Positions 54,310-63,893 of a stretch of 64,000 bases of DNA are shown one piece after another; the first letter of the stretch is position 1, and the number at the start of each line of letters is the position of its first letter. The position numbers and the translations under genes are program-made. The DNA is taken from NCBI GenBank assembly GCA_029213265.1, contig JARGNG010000020.1, positions 19,702-83,701 of the forward strand, read 5' to 3'. Under the pieces are notes generated by a model that was not told where the DNA came from, did not search any database, and saw nothing but the letters and a program-made list of their open reading frames with translations. This DNA comes from Verrucomicrobiales bacterium. GTDB taxonomy: Bacteria; Verrucomicrobiota; Verrucomicrobiia; Verrucomicrobiales; DEV007.

Positions 54310-57099
54310 CTACTTCGCAGCCACATTTCCGGCCGGAACAACACGAATCCGCGCCGGCATGGAAACCTGCTTTCCGTCCACCGTCGTCTGCAAATGAAAC
54401 TCGCGAACCGTCGCGGGCACCCAATTCGCAGCCGTGATGAAAAAACGCTGTTCCGACTTTCCGACCGGAATCATGAGTCCATTCAGCCCGATATTGTCGA
54501 CATAGAGGCCATGAGGAAGATTCCTGCCCGAATCCTCCTTACCGAGATCAATTCGCTCTTCAAACCCGAGACGCTGCGCAACAACGCGGGCTGTGATCGT
54601 TTCGCCGGGCGTCACGGTGAATTCAAGTATCCCATCTCCGGCCACCTTGCCGCTCGCTCCATCGGACTCGATCTGAATAAGAGCCTTGGCAGCAGGGCCC
54701 ACTTCGATCTTCCCAAGTCCTCCCAACGATTTCTCCACCTTCCTGCCGTTCACTTTGGCGGTAGCGGTAAGGCGAATCCCTTTCGTCTGTTCCTCGGTCA
54801 AGGCCTCTACTCCACTCTGTAGATGAATCGGAGTGAAGGCGCGGTACTGATTTTCCTCAATCGTCACGGACGGAAGCCCGGTGAGTTCGTCAGGGAGCCC
54901 ATCGATCTTGATCTGAATCGGGCCGGAGAACCCATCGACCCGCTTGGCCGTAAACATCAATTCCCGACCGCTCCCCGGACTGATCTTGGCGTCCTTTCCC
55001 GCGATCGAAATCGAAAAGTCCGGCTTCGGTTTTCTCGCTACGACAGAGTAGGTAAACCCTTCCCCTCCAAATCCCCGGATATCGCGGAGACGGAGTTCGT
55101 AGGTCCCATCGGCCGGAGCGGTAAAGGTGACGCGGGAATCCTTGCCGAGTTCCCGGGACGCATCGTCGTCATTCTCGTAGTAGATTCGGTAGACAGGAAG
55201 CCCGTTGGAACCGGGCTCGGAACCGGCCGGGAGCGGGCGAACGATGTAGCAAGGCTGCCCAAGAGGGTGCGCCAGTGATGTCGTCTCGAAATAGGTGTGT
55301 CGATTCCCAAAGCCGGGGTAAACGAGGAAGCCGGAATCGGGCCCGCGAGGATAGTGCCAGAGTTTCACGACCTCTCCATTGACGTAGAGATACTCATTCA
55401 AATCCATCTCCCGCCAGTTGTGGACCCGGAAATCTCCCGAGGCCTTCGAGTCCTTCCCGCGAAACGTGAGCCAGGAATCCCGCACCGCCTGCAGAACGAC
55501 CCGCTCGACCGGTTCCCCGCCCGCGTTAAAGATGGCCAGATGAGGGTCCAGCTTCGATTCGGCCCGGGCTGCGTTCGTTTCAAAAATAACGGTTTCGCCC
55601 TTCTTCGCCGGAAAGAGAAAAGAGTCCTCATCTCCGGCTTTGCTGATCGTGCCTTTCCCGGTGGCTCCGACGGAAAGAACGGGAGCCTCACCACCTTCGT
55701 TTTCCCCAACTTCCTTCAGCATCTCTGCGGAAATTGAAACGAGTTCGCTCGCTGCCACAGCTGCTTCCTTCGTTGCTCCGGCCAATTTTGCAGGAGTCCC
55801 CAGGATATCGAAACTTCCGTCGAGACGAGCTGCCGCGACTTTTCCGTTGGACAAAAACGCAAGGCTCGAGATGACATCCGGCTGTTCGGCAAAAATGCTT
55901 TTCAACTCCAACGAGGGAAGACTCCAGAGTTTCAGGCCTCTGTCGGCGGAGGCGGTCAGCAGCGACTTACCGTCCCCCGACACTGCCATTTCCACGATTT
56001 CATTTTCATGACCAAAACGGGATTGCAACACGGGATTGATGACGGGCTTCTCTTTGGAAAGAAAACGCCAAAGACGAATCCGATTGTCCGCGCCCACCCC
56101 AACGATGAACTTTCCATCCGGCGTGAAGTCAACGCGGAACTGTTCGGCCTGCGGCTGATTGAGGGTGTCAAAGCGCCGACCCGTTTCAACGTCCCAGATC
56201 TTGCAGGTGGAATCGGCACTCGCACTCGCAAGAATCTTTCCATCCGGGGAAAACGCGAGATCAAAGACCGCTCCATTGTGACTCGGAAACTGACGCAGAT
56301 ACTTTCCGGACTCGACTTCCCAAAGCCGAATAATGCGGTCATACCCCGCTGTCGCGAGTTGGGAGCCGTCGGGAGTAAACTCCGCATCAAAGAGGATATC
56401 ACGGTGACTCTCTTCGCCAAATCGTCGGAAGACGGTTCCATCACCTACGTTCCAGACGATCGCAACGCCTCGCAGCCCGGTGAGGCCGGTCGCGGCGACA
56501 AGGCGCTTTCCATCCGGTGAAAAATGAACCGCATTCACTTTTCCGTCTTCCACCGGGAAACTCCGGATCACCTTCCTCGTCCCGAGATCCTCGACATCGA
56601 CCCGGCCGAAGCGTGCGATTGCTTTTGTTTTTCCGTCAGGAGAAAGTGCCAGAGCCGTGATCGGTTCCGCCGCATTTCCGCTCGGCGCTATCTCCGGAAC
56701 GCTCAGCGTGGAGAGAATCGAAAGATCCATTTCCGGCCCGGGCCCCTTCGCTCCCTCTTCGATCCAGCGGGCGATCACATCGATCTCCTCTTTTGAAAGC
56801 TGCGGCTCCCGCTTGGGGGGCATGGACGGCTTCGCGGTTTTCTTTATGGTCTGAAGCAGGTAGGACTCGGCGGGCTTTCCCGGAACGAGGATCTTCTTCT
56901 CCTCCGTTTCGCCCCCCTCCATGAGCGAGCCAAAGGTCTCGACAGAGAACTCGCCCTCCCTGTCAAAGTCGTTGTGACAACCGGCACAATAGTCCCGCAG
57001 AAGCGGCGCTACATCCGTGTGATAATCCAGCTCCACCTCTGCGAAAGCAGTAGCAACAGCGCCCGTTGACGCAAAAAGAATCAGGAAAAAGTATTTCAT
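54310..57099 (-). CDS. WD40-repeat protein with N-terminal planctomycete-type cytochrome domain
   Basis: A 929-residue exported protein. A signal peptide (residues 1-20) precedes a c-type cytochrome domain with CAGCHN near residue 38 and 'RWIEEGAKGPGPE' near 113. Six or so WD40 repeats (residues 140-440) carry 'SPDGKxLASASADSTCKIWDVETG'-like blades. The rest is beta-rich, with PPC-like segments. Start ATG 57099 (MKYFFLILF) gives a good signal peptide; an upstream ATG at 57126 overlaps the preceding gene. It is the last gene of the DUF1501-DUF1549/1553-WD40 operon. Function unknown. Confidence 0.88.
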   Translation of the reverse strand: MKYFFLILFASTGAVATAFAEVELDYHTDVAPLLRDYCAGCHNDFDREGEFSVETFGSLMEGGETEEKKILVPGKPAESYLLQTIKKTAKPSMPPKREPQLSKEEIDVIARWIEEGAKGPGPEMDLSILSTLSVPEIAPSGNAAEPITALALSPDGKTKAIARFGRVDVEDLGTRKVIRSFPVEDGKVNAVHFSPDGKRLVAATGLTGLRGVAIVWNVGDGTVFRRFGEESHRDILFDAEFTPDGSQLATAGYDRIIRLWEVESGKYLRQFPSHNGAVFDLAFSPDGKILASASADSTCKIWDVETGRRFDTLNQPQAEQFRVDFTPDGKFIVGVGADNRIRLWRFLSKEKPVINPVLQSRFGHENEIVEMAVSGDGKSLLTASADRGLKLWSLPSLELKSIFAEQPDVISSLAFLSNGKVAAARLDGSFDILGTPAKLAGATKEAAVAASELVSISAEMLKEVGENEGGEAPVLSVGATGKGTISKAGDEDSFLFPAKKGETVIFETNAARAESKLDPHLAIFNAGGEPVERVVLQAVRDSWLTFRGKDSKASGDFRVHNWREMDLNEYLYVNGEVVKLWHYPRGPDSGFLVYPGFGNRHTYFETTSLAHPLGQPCYIVRPLPAGSEPGSNGLPVYRIYYENDDDASRELGKDSRVTFTAPADGTYELRLRDIRGFGGEGFTYSVVARKPKPDFSISIAGKDAKISPGSGRELMFTAKRVDGFSGPIQIKIDGLPDELTGLPSVTIEENQYRAFTPIHLQSGVEALTEEQTKGIRLTATAKVNGRKVEKSLGGLGKIEVGPAAKALIQIESDGASGKVAGDGILEFTVTPGETITARVVAQRLGFEERIDLGKEDSGRNLPHGLYVDNIGLNGLMIPVGKSEQRFFITAANWVPATVREFHLQTTVDGKQVSMPARIRVVPAGNVAAK

Positions 57100-57122
57100 C
57101 GTAAATCCTAACAAACAGTGAA

Positions 57123-59594
57123 TCAATGTTGAAAGAGAAACTCCCGTGAAGTCATTAGAGCCCAGAACAAGTCTTCCAAGGCAGCCCTTCGTTCCTCTTC
57201 TCCGGCTCCGTCGAGAAGCTGGAGGAGGCCTTCCCTTTCTCCGGGAGTGGGCAGCCGGGACAGAGTGGCCAGGTAGGCCTCCTCGACTCGCGCCGCATCG
57301 GTCATCTCGCGCTGGATGAGCTTCGAGACAACGCTCCCCTCATCCGAGAGCTTGTCGTTGAGTGTATCGCCGTTCGCGAGGTGAAGGGCCTGCACCATAC
57401 TGGGCTGATTTGACCGCTCGCACTCGCAGGTAATTTCCCGTTCGTTCCGGCCAAAGGTTTTCAGAAAGTAGGACTGCACCGAGGAGTCAAAGAGCTCGAG
57501 GGCCCGGGTTCCCTCTTCGTAAAACTCCGTTTTCTGCGTGCTCCCGTCCCTCAATACAATATTTCCAAAATCAGTCGACACCTCCGTGACCTGGACGATA
57601 CCATCGTAAAGAACCTCTGCCATGAGCCGGCGCGGAAAGTAGCGGGAAAGGTATTTCGTGTCCTCACGGTTTTCGGAGAGGACTTCGCCACTGCGCTGGT
57701 AGGTTTCACTCTGGAGAATCAGTCGCATCAGTTCCTTCAAATCGAACTCATTCTCCACGAGGTAGGCGGAGAGAGCCTCCAGAAGCGGTTCGTTGCTGGC
57801 CGGGTTCGAAGCGCGGAGATCGTCCACCGGAGCAACGAGGCCCTCCCCGAAAAAGGCAGCCCAGACGCGATTGGTGATCGATCGGGAAAAATAGTCGTTG
57901 TCCGGGGCCGTGAGCCACTCGGCCAGCGCCTCCCGACGATCTCCCGGATCATCAGGATCAATCGGCGCACCGTCGAGGGGTGCCGGAATCTGCGGCTTTC
58001 CGGTCCGGGGCTGGATCAAATCTCCGCGAGGCTCCACGAAGACGGTTCGGATGCCGTCGCCGTTCCGGGGATCGCCGCCCCAGCCTTTCGCCCGCACCCG
58101 TGAGAAGAGATTCGCGAAGGCGTAGTATTGATCGTTGGTCCATTTTTCGAGCGGGTGGTCATGACATTTGGCGCACCCGATCGAAAGGCTCAGAAACGCC
58201 TGGCTCACATTTTCCGCCATCGTTTCCGGATCCTGGTGGACCGCGTAAAAGTTGGTCGCTCCGTTCTCCGTGCTGATACCCTTGGCGGTCACCAACTGAC
58301 GGGCCATCTCATCCCAGGGCAGGTCTTTTTCGATCCCGGAACGAATCCACTGGTAGTAGGCTTTGACCGCGTCAGGCCGGAGAATCTGCCCGTTTACGAG
58401 AAAGACATCCGCCCAGCGATAGGACCAGTAGTCGACGAATTCATCGCGCTGCAAGAGGTGATCGATCAGCTTGAGGCGTTTGTCAGGCGAAGTATCGGCC
58501 AGAAAATCCCGCACCTCTTTCACCGTCGGCATCGTTCCAATCGTGTCGAGAAAAGCGCGCCGAATGAAGTCGTCATCGCTGCAACGGCCGGAGGGCATCA
58601 ACTGCAACTGCTCCAACTGAACCAGCACCAGACCGTCAATCTGATTGGCCCGCGGGGCCTGGGAAAACACTTCCGCCGGGATCTGATTGGGAAAAGGAGA
58701 GCGAATCCGGGCCAGGGCCACCTTGCTCGAAAATAGGGCCGAAACAGCGCCCTCCCCGTTTCCCATAATTTCCACGACACCGTTCTCATCTACGATTGCG
58801 ATTGCTTCGTCCGCGGAAGCGAATTTGGCCCAGGATGTGACATCCATCGAACTGCCGTCTTCATAATGAGCTGTCACGAGGATGCGTTGTTTGTCGCCCT
58901 TTTTCAGCACCGAGAGATCTGGGAAGACCTCGATTCGCTCGATCGCCGGATTGTCATCCGAAGGAGCCGCGGCCCCTTCCGCAATCCACTGCGCCAGAAT
59001 GCGGTAGTCCCGGGAGCGGGTATCGAGCTGCTTGCCGCCCTTGTGGGGAGTTGCCATGGTCGGCTTCGTCAAAAGAAGGCTTCGAGACGGATCGGCCATT
59101 TCGACTCGGCGCCCCCGGGCCTCCCGTGTAATCGTGTAATGATCCGCCGGTGGATCGTATCCGCGGAGGCTGAGAATGAACCCGCCTTTCCCGGCAACGG
59201 CACCGTGACAGGCTCCCATGTTGCATCCCTGGCGAGTCAGCACGGGGAGGACGTGGCGATTGAAGCTCCACTGGAAATCCTGATCAAAGCCCACCACGGA
59301 AACTTCATGGCTGACCGTTCCCGACTCCGAAGTCGCCGTGACAGTTGTCTTTCCATTGCCACGGGCAATCGCGACGCCGTTCTCCACGGTTACGATTTTC
59401 GGATCAGCAGATTTCCATTGAACGGACGGAACCCCCCCGCGAAAGACGCCGTCGCTCTTTCGCATGACAAGAAGATGCTGCTGCGATTCCGCTCCTTCGA
59501 GAGAAATCGAGTCCGGCAATACGACGAGTTCGTCGGCTGTCACCGGAGCCACGCCGAGGAAGAGTAGGGAAAACAAAGAGAGTCGTGTTTTCAT
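57123..59594 (-). CDS. DUF1549/DUF1553 protein with Big_2 (bacterial Ig-like) domains
   Basis: An 823-residue exported protein. A signal peptide precedes two Big_2-type Ig-like domains (residues 24-100 and 208-290). Cytochrome-like heme motifs lie between: 'CNMGACHG' near 122-129 and 'CAKCHDH' near 474-480. DUF1549 ('DDFIRRAFLDTIGTMPTVKEVRDFL', near 343) and DUF1553 follow to the end. Such proteins occur next to DUF1501 genes, as here: the start overlaps the DUF1501 stop by 4 bases. The role is unknown. Confidence 0.9.
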   Translation of the reverse strand: MKTRLSLFSLLFLGVAPVTADELVVLPDSISLEGAESQQHLLVMRKSDGVFRGGVPSVQWKSADPKIVTVENGVAIARGNGKTTVTATSESGTVSHEVSVVGFDQDFQWSFNRHVLPVLTRQGCNMGACHGAVAGKGGFILSLRGYDPPADHYTITREARGRRVEMADPSRSLLLTKPTMATPHKGGKQLDTRSRDYRILAQWIAEGAAAPSDDNPAIERIEVFPDLSVLKKGDKQRILVTAHYEDGSSMDVTSWAKFASADEAIAIVDENGVVEIMGNGEGAVSALFSSKVALARIRSPFPNQIPAEVFSQAPRANQIDGLVLVQLEQLQLMPSGRCSDDDFIRRAFLDTIGTMPTVKEVRDFLADTSPDKRLKLIDHLLQRDEFVDYWSYRWADVFLVNGQILRPDAVKAYYQWIRSGIEKDLPWDEMARQLVTAKGISTENGATNFYAVHQDPETMAENVSQAFLSLSIGCAKCHDHPLEKWTNDQYYAFANLFSRVRAKGWGGDPRNGDGIRTVFVEPRGDLIQPRTGKPQIPAPLDGAPIDPDDPGDRREALAEWLTAPDNDYFSRSITNRVWAAFFGEGLVAPVDDLRASNPASNEPLLEALSAYLVENEFDLKELMRLILQSETYQRSGEVLSENREDTKYLSRYFPRRLMAEVLYDGIVQVTEVSTDFGNIVLRDGSTQKTEFYEEGTRALELFDSSVQSYFLKTFGRNEREITCECERSNQPSMVQALHLANGDTLNDKLSDEGSVVSKLIQREMTDAARVEEAYLATLSRLPTPGEREGLLQLLDGAGEEERRAALEDLFWALMTSREFLFQH

Positions 59595-60970
59595 CCGAAA
59601 AGCTCCTTCACAGGTTCATTGCCAAAATCGACAAGCGGGAACGGTCGGCCCGACGGACCCGGGAGATGCTCCTCCAGATCAAAACCGAGAGAATGGAAAA
59701 TCGTGGCCACGATATCCTCAGGCCCGACGGGACGCTCCGCCGGGAATCCTCCTATCGGATCACTCGCACCAACCACCTGCCCGCCTTTCACTCCGCCGCC
59801 GGCAAAGGAGCAGGTAAAGCACTGCGGCCAGTGATCACGACCCCCGGCCGGGTTCACTTTCGGAGTCCGGCCAAATTCGCTGAGACCGGCCACGAGCACA
59901 TCATCGAGCATGCCACGTTGATGCAAATCCTCAAGCAGAGCCGAATAGGCCTGATCATACATCGGCGCGACGAGGTCCTTCATCTGGGTCACCGAGATGA
60001 ACGGCTTCGATCCGTGAATGTCCCAGGAGAGTTCGTTGAACACCGTGAGAAAGGTATTCACCGTCACAAAGCGAACCCCGTTCTCAATGAGACGACGGGA
60101 GAGCAGCATGCACTGCCCGACCCGGTTCATTCCGTAGCGCTCACGGGTCGCCTTTGACTCCTTCGTCAGATCAAAGGCGGAGCGCGCCTGCTCACTGGTC
60201 ATCAGTCGAAAAGCGGAATGGAAATTTTCATCGAGAAGACGGGCGTCCTCACTCTCTTCGAAATCCTTCACCGTCTGGTCGACGAGATCCCTCATCGCCC
60301 TGCGTCGATCAAGGCGGGTTGCGCCAATCTGGTCGGGAGGGAGAAGATCCGGCACCTTGAAATTCGGCTTGGAAGGATCCGCCATGAGCGCAAAGGGGTC
60401 CTGCGCCTTCCCCAGAAATCCTCCGGCCTGGCCGTTGGGGAGATTGCCCCCTCCCCGCCCCATCAGTTCCGGAAGAACCACAAAGGGAGGGAGGTCGTTC
60501 CGGGCATTCATCAGGTAGCTGGCAACCGCGCCGGCATGGGGTGTTTCCACTCCACCGGTGAAACGGCGACCGGTCTGCATGATCTGCCACCCGGCGTCAT
60601 GCACGGCGGCTCCCTCGTGATGGCACGAACGAATCAGCGAAAACTTATCCGCCACCTTGGCATGGAGCGGGAGAATTTCGGAAATATCGATCTCGTCGGA
60701 CTTCGTGCGGATCGGCTTGAAGGGGCCCCGAATCTCACTCGGCGCGTCCGGTTTCATATCCCAGAGATCAATGTGGCTGGGACCGCCAAGGTTGAAGATC
60801 ATGATGCATGACTTCGTGTCATCCCCTTTGACATACCCTTTCTGTTTCGCCGAGAGAAACTGGGGAAGAGAGAGTCCAATCGGTCCCAGCGCTCCCACAC
60901 TGAGGAAGTCTCTCCGGGATTGTTTGGGCCCACAAAGGGGGCCGCCGCCTTCCGCTAAAAAATCAAACAT
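59591..60970 (-). CDS. DUF1501 family protein, Tat-exported
   Basis: A 459-residue DUF1501 protein with a Tat signal (SRRDFLSVGALG) at residues 18-29. Its fold resembles the alkaline phosphatase superfamily, with 'MIFNLGGPSHIDLWDMKPDAP' near 57 and 'HHEGAAVHDAGW' near 117 as family landmarks. First gene of the operon; the next gene overlaps by 4 bases. It is divergent from the PAS-AraC gene, with 90 bases between starts. Confidence 0.9.
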   Translation of the reverse strand: MFDFLAEGGGPLCGPKQSRRDFLSVGALGPIGLSLPQFLSAKQKGYVKGDDTKSCIMIFNLGGPSHIDLWDMKPDAPSEIRGPFKPIRTKSDEIDISEILPLHAKVADKFSLIRSCHHEGAAVHDAGWQIMQTGRRFTGGVETPHAGAVASYLMNARNDLPPFVVLPELMGRGGGNLPNGQAGGFLGKAQDPFALMADPSKPNFKVPDLLPPDQIGATRLDRRRAMRDLVDQTVKDFEESEDARLLDENFHSAFRLMTSEQARSAFDLTKESKATRERYGMNRVGQCMLLSRRLIENGVRFVTVNTFLTVFNELSWDIHGSKPFISVTQMKDLVAPMYDQAYSALLEDLHQRGMLDDVLVAGLSEFGRTPKVNPAGGRDHWPQCFTCSFAGGGVKGGQVVGASDPIGGFPAERPVGPEDIVATIFHSLGFDLEEHLPGPSGRPFPLVDFGNEPVKELFG

Positions 60971-61060
60971 GGCAAGTCAGGGTTGTTTCACGTCGCTATC
61001 GTAGCGACTTCACAAACTCCCGTCTTGTAACGCGATGGCGAATTTTGGTAGATTTCGATC

Positions 61061-61813
61061 ATGCCGGAACCCGCATTCGCTCAATTTCAGGAAGACTTTT
61101 TTGCCCAATGCCCGGGACTTCGCGAGCCGATCGAGTTGATGGCGGCCATGCCCAACGTCGGACTTTTTGTAAAAAACCTTGAGAGCCGCTACGTCTACAA
61201 CAATGATTTTCACCGAATCCGCTATGATCGGATTCAGGCCGAGGACCTCGTCGGAAAGCGGGCACGCGATTTCTTTCCCGCACTGCTCGGAGATGCCTAC
61301 GAGGCGAATGACAGGGTCGTTTTTGAATCCGGAAAAACGATTCGCAACGAGATCTGGCTGGTCCCGACGATTCGCGGGACACCGGGCTGGTTTCTCTCAA
61401 GCAAGTCCCCCCTGCGAAGTCCCGACGGGAAAATCGTGGGACTCCTCGGATTGATGTATTCCATCGAAACCCCCGGCGACCAGAGCACCTACTTTGGAAA
61501 TCTTCAGAGCGCGATTCAACATATCGATTCCCATTTTGTTGACGAGATCACTGCCGAAAAGCTCGCGAAACTGGCCGGGCTCTCGGTTCCCCACTTCAAC
61601 CGGCTCTTTCGAAAGGTTCTCCGGCTCTCCCCCATGGAATACGTTCTCTCCCTCCGGATTCAGGAAGCGCAACGCCTTCTCTCGGTCACCCAGATGTCCA
61701 TGAGCGAAATCGCGGCGTCCGTCGGCTTCTACGACCAGAGCCACTTCACGAAACGGTTTCGCAAAGTCACCGGAATCACGCCACTGCAGTACCGAAAACA
61801 GTATTTTGCGTAA
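61061..61813 (+). CDS. AraC-family transcriptional regulator with PAS domain
   Basis: A 250-residue regulator with a PAS-like sensor (residues 28-135) and two AraC HTH motifs (about 147-250; 'KLAKLAGLSVPHFNRLFRKVLRLSPMEYV' and 'SMSEIAASVGFYDQSHFTKRFRK'). The sensor probably responds to a small ligand. It is divergent from the DUF1501 operon, 90 bases away, and could control it; this is inference from position. Confidence 0.88.
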   Translation: MPEPAFAQFQEDFFAQCPGLREPIELMAAMPNVGLFVKNLESRYVYNNDFHRIRYDRIQAEDLVGKRARDFFPALLGDAYEANDRVVFESGKTIRNEIWLVPTIRGTPGWFLSSKSPLRSPDGKIVGLLGLMYSIETPGDQSTYFGNLQSAIQHIDSHFVDEITAEKLAKLAGLSVPHFNRLFRKVLRLSPMEYVLSLRIQEAQRLLSVTQMSMSEIAASVGFYDQSHFTKRFRKVTGITPLQYRKQYFA

Positions 61814-62073
61814 CAGATGCACCGGAACGCGATTTCTTCCTTTACCCCCCTAATTTGGGGGAATGACAGTATCCGATTTTGTGGAATCGTTAGTTTGCTT
61901 GATCCAACTTCGGGTCATTAAGACTGTTTTCGTAAAATCCGTGGGATCCCCGCCATAGGATCCTCGAGGAGGAGTCAGCTGCTGGCGGGCTTAGGCTCGC
62001 TGGCAGCTGGCATTCCCAGTCCCCTTTTCCGGGAAGATCCCCACCATCTCCGACGAGAAAGCGACTGAGCAAC
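61814..62073. other. Intergenic region with a long inverted repeat
   Basis: A 260-base gap between the convergent AraC and LuxR genes. CAGCTGC-TG-GCG (61976-61987) is mirrored by CGC-TG-GCAGCTG (61998-62009). The dyad is 34 bases long with a 10-base centre. A second short hairpin, CCCCC-taattt-GGGGG, lies near 61846-61861. No gene is seen. Confidence 0.5.
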
Positions 62074-62799
62074 TCAGACTGGGAATGAACTCCGTAAGCG
62101 TTGATAAATCTGTTTTAGATAGCCATTCAGGGTGTGCACTGAAATCCCCATGTCGCTCGCGATTTGCTTCCGGGGCTGCCCTTCAAGAAGGAGGGTGAGA
62201 GCGGTCTGGCATCGTTTGGGAAGCTGAGGAACCTTCAGCGCGGATTCCCATGCCCAGCCCTTTTCATGGAGCCAATCAACCTCCGTCAGGATGATGCGGA
62301 CCATCTTCGCCTCGCGCCTTGAAAATTCAGGGCGATCAAATCGACGATAGAGACCGAATGCGCTGAAACACCCGTTCGTAACGGGTCGGTAACAGACCAA
62401 CGGAAATCCAACGTCCTCTGCCTTCCAGGCCCGGGCTCCATCACTTTCCACGAAAGAATCCTCCGGATCATGGTCCTCCCGCAAGCGGGTCACCTGCACC
62501 CAATTCTCTATGAATTCCCGGGCGACTGATTTCGAGTATTCCCAGGAATCGGGATGATTGAGAGCATCTATCCATTTTGCCATCTGGGATTCGCCGAAGC
62601 CTCCCGCGCTGAAAGAGGTATAGACGGCAGGGCTATCGACACTGATCTCGGTGGCAATTGCCCAGGCCCAGTAGTCGGCCGAAACAGCCTCGCAAAGGTC
62701 CTACATGAGCGCCCGCTTCTTGTCCTCATGAGTGCCGTCCATCGCCGCTACTTTCGAGAGAATTCGCACCAGAGTTCGCGCGTCGTCCTCCCGAATCAT
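62074..62799 (-). pseudogene. LuxR-type regulator interrupted by an in-frame TAG
   Basis: The minus-strand frame opens at ATG 62799 (MIREDDARTLVRILSKVA), stops at an in-frame TAG (62703-62701) after 32 codons, then stays open in the same frame for 39 codons to ATG 62583 and on to the stop at 62074. The continuation reads D-L-C-E-A-V-S-A-D-Y-W-A-W, plausible protein. The C-terminus carries a LuxR-type HTH ('LEGQPRKQIASDMGISVHTLNGYLKQIYQRL'), as in GAF-LuxR-like regulators. It is probably a recent nonsense mutation, or possibly a sequencing error or suppressed amber. If truncated, 169 residues from 62583 remain. Confidence 0.72.
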
Positions 62800-62946
62800 A
62801 TCCCCGCCTGATGGTTCTGTTAGATCCGTATTTTTCACCTCTCACGGTATTCGAATCTCGTTGATAGCAACTGGATTCAAAGCCCTTTGCGTCCTTTCGA
62901 CAATTGCGCATTGAACGGGAGAAGCTTCGCATCTATACGTCCCCCC

Positions 62947-63699
62947 TTGAATATCCCCTTCGAAGCGACCTGGGTTGTTCTCGCTCTGGCCTGTCTCGGA
63001 GCGTTCAGCCTCGGGATCTCAAAGACCGGCTTCCCCGGGCTCGCGATCGTCAATGTTCTCCTCATCGCCGAACTCTTCGGCGCGAAAAACAGTGTCGGCA
63101 TCATTCTTCCGATGCTGGTGGTCTGCGATCTCATCGTTCTCCCTCTTTTCTGGAAACACGCCTCCTGGAAAATGATCTGGCCGCTCGTTCCGGTCACTTT
63201 TCTTTCCATCCTCGCCGCCTGGTGGCTGCTCGATATCTTCGACGATCTAACCGCCAGAAGAGTGATCGGAGCCATCATTCTCCTGATGTTTTTCCTTCAG
63301 GTGTTTCGGGAGCTGAAAAAGGAATTTCTTCTGCATCTTCCCGATTCCAAAGTCTTTCGCTGGATCAGCTGCGCTCTTATCGGAGTCTCCACGATGCTCG
63401 CCAATGCGGCGGGACCGGTTTACTCGATCTACGCGCTCGTTCACAAGATGCCGAAAATGGAATTCCTCGGCGTCGGGGCCAGATTTTTCCTGCTCGTCAA
63501 TCTCTTCAAGATTCCATTACTCGGCCAACTGGATCTGATCAATCCCGAGTCACTGCACTTGAACGCCCTTTTACTCCCCGCTCTCATCGCCGGGATTCTC
63601 CTGGGACGGAAACTGATCCATCTCATTCCGCAACGGGCGTTTGAGATCCTCCTCTACGCCTTCTCCGCCATCGCCGGAGTCAGGATGCTGTTCTTCTAG
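62947..63699 (+). CDS. TauE/SafE family membrane permease
   Basis: A TauE/SafE-type transporter of about 250 residues with eight hydrophobic segments. 'LGAFSLGISKTGFPGLAIVNVLL' near residue 16 and the repeat-like second half ('STMLANAAGPVYSIYAL') are family hallmarks. Relatives move sulfite, sulfonates or other organic anions. I use TTG 62947, just before the first membrane segment; a TTG at 62887 would add 20 residues. The substrate is unknown. Confidence 0.82.
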   Translation: MNIPFEATWVVLALACLGAFSLGISKTGFPGLAIVNVLLIAELFGAKNSVGIILPMLVVCDLIVLPLFWKHASWKMIWPLVPVTFLSILAAWWLLDIFDDLTARRVIGAIILLMFFLQVFRELKKEFLLHLPDSKVFRWISCALIGVSTMLANAAGPVYSIYALVHKMPKMEFLGVGARFFLLVNLFKIPLLGQLDLINPESLHLNALLLPALIAGILLGRKLIHLIPQRAFEILLYAFSAIAGVRMLFF

Positions 63700-63893
63700 C
63701 CGAACCGGGCTGACGCATCTCTCAAAGGACCGCTGAAATTTCTTTCCAAAATTTTTTGAACAAAAAGCTGCAATGAATCTCTAAAAACCAAATGACCACA
63801 ATCTATGCCGTGCTGGAGAGCAATCCAGTAGTAGCCGATTTGCAAAACTGAACCCAATATTTCACACGGCAATTTGCCTCCCTGTTTCCGCTT
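63700..63893. other. Intergenic region upstream of clpB
   Basis: A 194-base gap. No gene, CIRCE element or clear heat-shock promoter was seen. Confidence 0.4.

Noticed and set aside
63700..63893. CIRCE element or heat-shock promoter before clpB
   Set aside because: I searched by eye for TTAGCACTC-N9-GAGTGCTAA and did not find it.
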